Position numbers and translations under genes: made by a program
Assembly: GCA_046343015.1 (NCBI GenBank)
Contig: JBKDOL010000088.1
Location: forward strand, 22,746-86,745
Length of the DNA stretch: 64,000 nt
Origin: BJ22 sp021298375
Lineage (GTDB): Bacteria; Planctomycetota; Planctomycetia; Pirellulales; Pirellulaceae
Direction of reading: 5' to 3'
Part shown: one piece after another, positions 54,555-61,234 of the stretch
How the letters are laid out: every line of letters starts with the position of its first letter
Numbering within the stretch: the stretch's first letter is position 1
The notes under the pieces: model-generated
What the model was told of the DNA's origin: nothing
The model's input: the letters and a program-made list of their open reading frames with translations, nothing else
Databases searched by the model: none

Positions 54555-55966
54555 GAAACTGGATTCCTCGACGAGGCCCGGCTGGTTTGCGCCGGAAGTG
54601 AATTGATTTCGCTGGCCAACCACTCGGCGACATAGCTTGCCGAGTCAAGCACTCCATTGAGTGTCGAATCGAACAGATAGTCGCCGACGACAAACAGCCC
54701 CGGAAACCGCTCCTGACAAGGTTGGTGCCGGGCATCCAGCGGCAAACTCGGCACGCCTCCGGGCCAGGCGCTGACTTCGCCAATCCAGCGATGGACACGC
54801 CCCTCAAGCAGCAACTGCCTTCCGGCTGAGAGTGACTGGGGGAGCGATCCGAGCGCGAGCTCGATGAGAGCTTGGTCACTTAATTCGCTGTGCTGGATCG
54901 CTGCTTCACCCCCCAGCAGCCAGCCAAGAATTCCCTGCTCAACCCCCGGGCTGCGCGTCGATTCATCGTACAGGCAGCAGCCGCCCATTGCTTCGAGCAT
55001 GCAAAACGAATCCCGCAGCAGCTCGCGCCAAAACGGACGGGAAAACAGGAGCGTGATTCGCAGGTAGTGCGCCGGATGATGAAACCGCCGCAGATGCGCG
55101 CTGAACGCTTCGGCCAGCTGAGGTGGACCAAACCGCAACGACCCGAGCGATCCACTGGGCAGGGCCAATACCAAATAGTCGAAAACATCGTCGCCTGCGG
55201 TAGCGTGCTGGCTCGAGCAGGTCGCCCGCGGGGAAACAACGAAGTTGCCCTCGTCGTTGACATCAATTCCCAAAACGCGGTGCCGCAGCTGAATCTTCGC
55301 CTCAATCCGCCGAGCAAGCTCTTGCACCAACTGGTCGTTGCCACCCTCAATGCTGTACAGCCGCATGTAGGCGGGATGATTCATCAGGTAGTTCTGAAGC
55401 CCATAGCCCAACCCGGTCTGCTGTGGTTCGGTCGCCAAGTCGCTGTGAATCAAGTTTTCGATCAGCCTGCGGACTTCGGGGGGAGCATTCTTCGCGAGCC
55501 ACCATCCAAATCGCTCGCGGGGTCCACCTTTGTCCTGAGCCCACCTCGGATCGTCCTCGTAAAATTCCTTCGGAGTCATGAGGTCGCGGGCGAGTCGATC
55601 AAAATCGCGGAGTCCCCGGGCGCAGTCGTCGCCGAGCGACTCGCCGATTTCCTCCAGCCGTTCGAGCAGCCTTCCCTGATACAGCAGCCCGCCCCCTTCC
55701 ATGCTTCTTATGGAGAGGCCCAGTTCGCCAATCAATTCCTTGAGGGGGTCTTCGCCGACAGGCGAGTAGTCGTAGAACTCGGCCGCTCCGGCTTCGTAAG
55801 TGACCGGGCATTTGCCAAAGCGCGAGGTGAGAACCTTCCCGCCCAAGCGTTCACTGGCTTCCATGATTGTCAGCTGATACGGCGCCGCCGCGGCGTGCTG
55901 CAGGCAGTACGCGGTCATCAGCCCGCCCGGGCCGCCCCCAATTATTCCAATCCTCGGAATCACCAT
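54551..55966 (-). CDS. FAD-dependent amine oxidase-type oxidoreductase
   Basis: 471 residues. A Rossmann motif GIIGGGPGGLMTAYCL opens the protein, followed by EASERLGGKVLTS, typical of flavin amine oxidases and protoporphyrinogen-oxidase-like enzymes. The C-terminal FAD contact is GLFVVGDYLFDSTLNGVLDSA. The substrate is unknown. It is first in the operon with the RMND1-like and DUF1624 genes, overlapping the former by 4 bp (ATGA). A symmetric motif cluster lies 25-75 bp upstream (55991-56040). Confidence 0.9.
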   Translation of the reverse strand: MVIPRIGIIGGGPGGLMTAYCLQHAAAAPYQLTIMEASERLGGKVLTSRFGKCPVTYEAGAAEFYDYSPVGEDPLKELIGELGLSIRSMEGGGLLYQGRLLERLEEIGESLGDDCARGLRDFDRLARDLMTPKEFYEDDPRWAQDKGGPRERFGWWLAKNAPPEVRRLIENLIHSDLATEPQQTGLGYGLQNYLMNHPAYMRLYSIEGGNDQLVQELARRIEAKIQLRHRVLGIDVNDEGNFVVSPRATCSSQHATAGDDVFDYLVLALPSGSLGSLRFGPPQLAEAFSAHLRRFHHPAHYLRITLLFSRPFWRELLRDSFCMLEAMGGCCLYDESTRSPGVEQGILGWLLGGEAAIQHSELSDQALIELALGSLPQSLSAGRQLLLEGRVHRWIGEVSAWPGGVPSLPLDARHQPCQERFPGLFVVGDYLFDSTLNGVLDSASYVAEWLASEINSLPAQTSRASSRNPVS

Positions 55967-55990
55967 CGCCGCATTATGGACGATATCACC

Positions 55991-56040
55991 TTAAGGCAGG
56001 ATTAAGACTTGCCAGGCAAGCCAGCAAACTTGCCTTAAAT
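55991..56040 (-). promoter_or_regulatory. Candidate operator: inverted ttaaggca / cttgcc motifs
   Basis: ttaaggcagg (55991-56000) mirrors cttgccttaa (56029-56038) with one mismatch. Between them cttgcc-a-ggcaag (56008-56020) is a perfect 13-bp palindrome. The cluster sits just upstream of the FAD oxidase start at 55966. Operator function is inferred from symmetry and position only. Confidence 0.45.
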
Positions 56041-56141
56041 TTCCGGAAAATCCGAACGGCTTTTTGGCTCCCAAATCGCGGCGCTGGACCACCAGAACAT
56101 CCGCCGACTTGAGGGCCTGCGGACCGCCTTAGCCGATCAAC

Positions 56142-57464
56142 TTACCTCGAACTTTTTTTACAGAACCAGAACAGGGCAAGCGCTGAGCAGGCGATCAATC
56201 CGCTCGAGGCCAAGGCCCAGGCAGGACCGGATTGCTCCCAGAGGAATCCGACGAGCAAGCTGGCCAGCAGCGTGGCGACACCACTGGTGGCGTGAAAAAT
56301 CCCCATGGCCCGGCCCCGCAGTTCAACGGGGGCGCAATCGGCGATGAGCGCCTTGCCGACCCCCTCGGTCAAGGCCATGTAGAAGCCATAGATCGCCATC
56401 AGCGGCCAGACCCACCACGCGCCCGGTTGCTCCAGCGATGCAAAGGCAAAATAGACTCCCGCGTAGAGCACCCAGCCCACTGAAATCATGCTCCATCTAC
56501 CCCAACGATCGCTGAGATTTCCGGCGGGGTAAGAACCGAGCGCGTAGGTCGCATTGAACAAGGCGTAAACCAGAACCACTTCCCAAGGAGAATATCCCAG
56601 CTCACTGGCCCGCAGCAGCAGGAACGTATCGCTGCTGTTGGCGAGGCTGAACAGAGCAAGTACGCACAGGGTGAGCCAGTACTTTCGTCCAAGGGACGAC
56701 CGCAGGCCGGGTTCTCCGGCACTGGCAGGAGCCGTCTGACCCGAAGTGCGTTCAGACGCATCTTCCGGCCGGTCCGCCTGTGGCAACCCATTCCCCTGCG
56801 GCTCTTGAATGATGAACGTCAGCAGCCAGGAGCCGAGCCCCAGTAAAGCAGCCGTGGCAAAGACAGCGCGGTAAGCCCAGATATCAACCGCTGGACCAGA
56901 GGCCGATTCCGCTGGCAAGCCAATGGCGCCTTCGGGGGAACCGGACCACCACCAGAACAACAGTGCCGCCAGCAGCACGCCGAGCAGAGCGCCAATCGTG
57001 TCGAGAGCGCGGTGCAGCCCAAAGGCCTGACCGCGCTGGGACTCATCGACGGCGTCGGCCAGAAGGGCGTCGCGAGGAGCTCCGCGCAGCCCCTTGCCGA
57101 GGCGGTCGAGCAATCTGCCGGCGAGGACCAGCGGCCAAATCGCGGCAACCGCAATCAGCCCTTTGCCGAGCACCGGCAGGCCATAGCCCCAGCGGATCCA
57201 GGGAACGCGGCTTGGGCCAAACATTCCCAACCGGTCGCTCTTCCAGCCTGCATAGGCCGACATCAGGGCGACCATCAGAAGAGCCAAACCTTCAATCGCT
57301 CCGACTTGAATCTTGCTCGCTCCCAAGACGCCGACAAGAAACAGAGGCAGCAACGGGTACATCATCTCACCGGAGATGTCCGCCAGCAGCGAAACCCAGC
57401 TCAGCAGCCAAACGGTCGCGGGCAGACGACGAGATCCGTCAGGCTTGGTTGGTTCACGCGTCAT
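56142..57464 (-). CDS. Major facilitator superfamily transporter
   Basis: 440 residues with about 12 helices. The family signature appears in the loop after helix 2 (AGWKSDRLGMFGPSR) and LAGRLLDRLGKGLRGAPRDALLAD. The second half has GNLSDRWGRWSMISVG. An inner-membrane secondary carrier; the substrate cannot be deduced. Alone on its strand. Confidence 0.93.
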   Translation of the reverse strand: MTREPTKPDGSRRLPATVWLLSWVSLLADISGEMMYPLLPLFLVGVLGASKIQVGAIEGLALLMVALMSAYAGWKSDRLGMFGPSRVPWIRWGYGLPVLGKGLIAVAAIWPLVLAGRLLDRLGKGLRGAPRDALLADAVDESQRGQAFGLHRALDTIGALLGVLLAALLFWWWSGSPEGAIGLPAESASGPAVDIWAYRAVFATAALLGLGSWLLTFIIQEPQGNGLPQADRPEDASERTSGQTAPASAGEPGLRSSLGRKYWLTLCVLALFSLANSSDTFLLLRASELGYSPWEVVLVYALFNATYALGSYPAGNLSDRWGRWSMISVGWVLYAGVYFAFASLEQPGAWWVWPLMAIYGFYMALTEGVGKALIADCAPVELRGRAMGIFHATSGVATLLASLLVGFLWEQSGPAWALASSGLIACSALALFWFCKKSSR

Positions 57465-57762
57465 GGCTGGGCTTTCGGCTAGGCTGCGGGACCGAGGTCA
57501 CTCCCCGAGAAAAAGGCTGGAGACACGGGGGTAGAAGTCGAGAGTTTAGAAACAGAGCCTTCAGCAAGCAAAACCTCGACTGCTTGAATTTTTGTCAATT
57601 CAATTTCCTCCTTTTGCCAGAGTGCAGCCACTGCGAACACTGACTTCTTCCGGGTTCAACTTCTTTCGCCGCTTCAATCCGGCTTGATTATGATACGCTG
57701 TTCGTTCGCCGGGGACCTCATCCTCTGGCGGATCCGATTCCAGTCCTCGCCTCGCCCGCATT

Positions 57763-58662
57763 ATGCCGCTGCACCTGCTCTTTCCGCTCGCCTCCAGCTT
57801 CGGCTTTGTGCTGGCGATGCTGCTGACCAAGCAGGCCACCAGCCGCGGAGCGAGCCCTTGGACGGGAACGTTTCTCGCCAATCTCTGGCTGGCCATTGGC
57901 TGGGGCTTCGTCTTCGGGCTGCAGGAAGAGCGGCTCCCGGCCGAGGGTTGGTGGCAGGCAGGGCTGATTGGCGGAGCCTTCGTGGTTGGCCAATTGCTGA
58001 CTTATCTCGCCTTCTCGCTGGGGGATGTTTCCGTCGCTGCTCCGGTGCTGGGCGTGAAGGTCATCATCGTCGCCTTGCTGTTGGCTCTGCTCGTTGGGGA
58101 ACCAGTTTCAGGACAGGTTTGGCTGGGAGCGGTTCTCGCTGCAGCGGGAGTAAGCGTGATCCAACTGGGTGCAAGTTCCGCTGCGCGGACCCGGCTGACA
58201 GCAACCCGGGCCGTGCTCACCGTGGTGCTTGCCATCCTCTCAGCAACCTGCTTTTCCCTGTTCGACGTCGGCTTGCAAACCTGGGGCCGTCACTGGGGAG
58301 CCGACCGCTTTCTCCCGCCAATGTTTGTCTCGACGGGACTGATCTCACTGGTCTTTCTCCCGAAATGTGACTCGCCCTTTCGCCTTCAACAACTCGGAGT
58401 CGTCCTCCCCCTGCTCGGTGGAACCGTCGTCATGGCCCTGCAATCGATGAGCATGGCCTATGTCCTGAACCATTTTGGCGACGCGACGCGAATCAATATC
58501 ATTTACGCACTCCGGGGACTCTGGGCAGTCCTGTTCGCCTGGTGGTTGGCCCGGCAGTTCGGTGGCGCGGAAGCCCAACTCTCGCGCGGGATCATGCTCG
58601 TCCGCCTGACCGGAGCCGTGTTGCTGATGCTTGGTATTTTGATTGCCCTGTGGCCAAACTAA
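57763..58662 (+). CDS. EamA-type (DMT superfamily) transporter
   Basis: 299 residues, about ten helices in two EamA repeats (LLFPLASSFGFVLAMLLTKQ and TVVLAILSATCFSLFDVGL). Inner-membrane metabolite or drug exporter; substrate unknown. It is followed by the small domain protein at 58716 after 53 bp on the same strand. Confidence 0.9.
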   Translation: MPLHLLFPLASSFGFVLAMLLTKQATSRGASPWTGTFLANLWLAIGWGFVFGLQEERLPAEGWWQAGLIGGAFVVGQLLTYLAFSLGDVSVAAPVLGVKVIIVALLLALLVGEPVSGQVWLGAVLAAAGVSVIQLGASSAARTRLTATRAVLTVVLAILSATCFSLFDVGLQTWGRHWGADRFLPPMFVSTGLISLVFLPKCDSPFRLQQLGVVLPLLGGTVVMALQSMSMAYVLNHFGDATRINIIYALRGLWAVLFAWWLARQFGGAEAQLSRGIMLVRLTGAVLLMLGILIALWPN

Positions 58663-58715
58663 CCTATAGTTCCCTGTGGAGTCGGTTCCGGAACACGAAC
58701 AAGGAGAGGCTGGAG

Positions 58716-58985
58716 ATGTCTTTTCGACCGGGCGATCGCGTGATCAAGAATTCCGCCAGCTGGGAACCGAACGAATTTGATTCCTGGGGCCGGGGAATCG
58801 GCGTCGGGATCGTGGTCGAGCCCCCCTTTCCTGTCGACGACTTGGATCAAGTCGATGTCCGCTGGCCGAATGGCCGCTGCTTTGAACCGATTGCCGGTTT
58901 GCTTGCCGCGCCGGAGGAAGAGGGAAGAGAGGCTCTCACGGAGGCACAGAGGCACGGAGGAAGACATGGAAGTGGTAAGGAGTAA
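58716..58985 (+). CDS. Small SH3/MIB-like domain protein with repeat-derived C-terminus
   Basis: 89 residues. AAGGAG lies at good spacing before the ATG at 58716. Residues 1-65 (RPGDRVI, GIGVGIVVEPPF, QVDVRWPNGRCFEPIAGL) look like a small beta-barrel of SH3- or MIB-type. From about residue 71 on (ALTEAQRHGGRHGSG) the protein is encoded by the left end of repeat element C, so the original end has been replaced, just as in the large membrane protein at 13109. Function unknown. Confidence 0.75.
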   Translation: MSFRPGDRVIKNSASWEPNEFDSWGRGIGVGIVVEPPFPVDDLDQVDVRWPNGRCFEPIAGLLAAPEEEGREALTEAQRHGGRHGSGKE

Positions 58986-59314
58986 ATGGCGGCTCGGATG
59001 ATGGAAGTGGTAGTAGAGACTAATTGAAAAAGGAAGTACTGGCTGGAACTGAGCCGACAACCCTGAACATCACTTATCCACTCCGCACCGCACCGCACAT
59101 TCCACATTCCCAATCCTCCTCTTCTTCCCCTGTGCCAAGGACCTCTCACGGAGGCACAGAGGCACGGAGGAAGGCATGGAAGAGGTAAGGAGTAAATGGC
59201 GGCTCGGATGATGGAAGTGGTTGTAGAGACTAGTTGAAAGAGGAAGTACTGGCTGGAACTGAGCCGACAACTCTTCTTCCCCTGTGCCTCTGTGCCTCCG
59301 TGAGAGCCCCTCTT
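58926..59314. mobile_element. Terminal-inverted-repeat element C, with internal duplication
   Basis: Outer ends are a perfect 25-bp inverted repeat: left 58931-58955, right 59284-59308, each containing ggctctcacggaggcac. Inside, a 129-bp block is present twice as a direct repeat with about six differences (58933-59061 and 59143-59271), offset 210 bp. The interior is unrelated to that of elements A and B although the ends are the same. It sits between convergent genes and supplies the last codons of the plus-strand one. No protein is encoded. Confidence 0.8.
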
Positions 59315-59323
59315 CCGCCTCTC

Positions 59324-61012
59324 TCAACGCCCCCCACTGAACAGCACGGCGGCTTGCTGGAGCGTCACCCACACACCCCAACCGAGCGGAACCAGCACCA
59401 GCAGCCAGAAGGGGATGAGCCAAACATTACCGCTCGCCGCTAACTTCGCCTCGACACGGTTCACATCGGCACTCCCATCGCCTTCGCCTACCGGCGGTTT
59501 CTTCACCGGATCGCGGAACCAGCGTTCCGCCACGGGCCGGACCAGCAAGTTGCAAATGAAACCCACAACGAGCAGCCCGGCAAGGATGTACATCGTTTGA
59601 TCGTAAGCCCGTTGAGGCGGCGTGCCCGACCTGATTTGGTACATGTTCCAGTAATTCACCAGCACCGGCCCCAGCACTCCGGCGACGCTCCAGGCGGTCA
59701 ATAGACGTCCGTGAATCGCCCCGACCATTTGCGTCCCGAAAAGGTCGGCGAGATAGGCTGGGATAGAAGCAAACCCCCCACCATACATTGTCAGAATCAG
59801 ACAAAAGACCGCCACAAATAAAGTGATGCTGCCGATCTGGCCAAGCGAGGGAATGGAGGCATAAGCCAAAAAACCTAACAGGAAAAAAATCGCGTAAGTC
59901 AGTTTTCGACCGAGGTAGTCCGAGAGCGAAGCCCAAAAGAATCGCCCGGCGATATTGAATAGGCTCAGCAGCCCAGTGAACCCCGCGGCGACCGTTGCAA
60001 CCTGCTTGAGCTGGTCCGCGTTGAGCTGATCAAACTCCAGCGACGAACCGATCAGGCGGCCGCCGAAAATCTCTTGCAGCAGCGGCGAAGCCATCCCGAG
60101 TACGCCGATCCCAGCCGAAACATTCAGGCAGAGCACCAGCCAGAGCAGCCAGAATTGCGGGGTCTTCCAGGCGTCGCTGACTGGGACATAGCGTTTTGAC
60201 TTCTCGGGATCACCGGCCGAAACAGGTGGCTGCCAGCCCACAGGTCGCCAACCCTCCGCCGGAACCCGGTAGGCGAAGGCTCCCAGCAGCATATAGACCA
60301 GATAAATCAGGGCCAGCACGACAAAGGTTTCCCAGACGCCTACCGAACGGTCGGTCGCAAAGAACTTCATCAGCCGATCGGCCAGCGGCGATCCGATCAT
60401 GGCGCCACCGCCAAAGCCCATGATCGCCAGACCGGTCGCCATCCCGCGGCGATCGGGGAACCATTTGATCAAAGTCGAAACGGGAGAGATGTAACCCAGT
60501 CCCAAGCCAATCCCGCCGATCACTCCCGCCCCCAGCCAGACGAGCCAGAGTTGATGCAGTTTGATACCGAGCGCCGCGACCAGTAACCCGCCGCACCAGC
60601 AACACGCCGCTGCGAAGCCCGCCGCGCGGGGACCAACCTTTTCCAGCCAGCGACCAAAACAAGCTGCGCTGCCACCGAGAAACACAAAAAAGAGCGTGTA
60701 GATCCAACCGAGGATCGGCTTGTCCCAATCGTACTGCGTCGTGAAGAGCTTGCTCCACCAGGTCAACTCAGAGGGCGCGACGACCGATTCGGTAATTCCA
60801 ATCGCTTTCGTCAAAGGCAGCCAGAAAACCGAAAAGCCGTAGGCCATCCCGATACAGAGGTGGATGCAGAGCGCAGCGGGCGGAACCAGCCAACGGTTAA
60901 ACTCCGGCCGGGCAATTGTTCGCTCTCGTTCCAGAATTCGCCACATGCCAGCCCACTCGCTCGGTAAGGTAACCCGCCCTTGTCCGCTGTCGACGGGCGC
61001 AGCTAACTCCAT
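59324..61012 (-). CDS. OFA-type MFS transporter (oxalate/formate antiporter family)
   Basis: 562 residues from the ATG at 61012, about 12 helices. The family pattern is FNRWLVPPAALCIHLCIGMAYGFSVFWLPL, then GLGLGYISPVSTLIKWFPDRRGMATGLAIMGFGGGAMIGSP, and later PAYLADLFGTQMVGAIHGR. OFA carriers exchange small mono- and dicarboxylates. An insertion of about 90 residues between helices is longer than in many homologues. Divergent from the phosphoenolpyruvate carboxylase gene. The stop codon lies 10 bp from element C. Confidence 0.92.
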   Translation of the reverse strand: MELAAPVDSGQGRVTLPSEWAGMWRILERERTIARPEFNRWLVPPAALCIHLCIGMAYGFSVFWLPLTKAIGITESVVAPSELTWWSKLFTTQYDWDKPILGWIYTLFFVFLGGSAACFGRWLEKVGPRAAGFAAACCWCGGLLVAALGIKLHQLWLVWLGAGVIGGIGLGLGYISPVSTLIKWFPDRRGMATGLAIMGFGGGAMIGSPLADRLMKFFATDRSVGVWETFVVLALIYLVYMLLGAFAYRVPAEGWRPVGWQPPVSAGDPEKSKRYVPVSDAWKTPQFWLLWLVLCLNVSAGIGVLGMASPLLQEIFGGRLIGSSLEFDQLNADQLKQVATVAAGFTGLLSLFNIAGRFFWASLSDYLGRKLTYAIFFLLGFLAYASIPSLGQIGSITLFVAVFCLILTMYGGGFASIPAYLADLFGTQMVGAIHGRLLTAWSVAGVLGPVLVNYWNMYQIRSGTPPQRAYDQTMYILAGLLVVGFICNLLVRPVAERWFRDPVKKPPVGEGDGSADVNRVEAKLAASGNVWLIPFWLLVLVPLGWGVWVTLQQAAVLFSGGR

Positions 61013-61234
61013 CTTATCCGATCGACTTGGGCAACTGGGAAACCACGCCCGTGGCTCATCCGCCGCAGCAGTGTTCAAGCTGCTGAGGTCGGGGTAGGCT
61101 TACGCACTGAGCCGCACCAACTTGGCATGCCTGCTTTTTCTGGAGAACTTGCTCGGGCGGGAAGGTTGCAGGCTGGCTCGAACGGCAGATTCAGTATTCG
61201 ATTCGTCTCTACCTCGCATGCATTCGCGGAGCGA

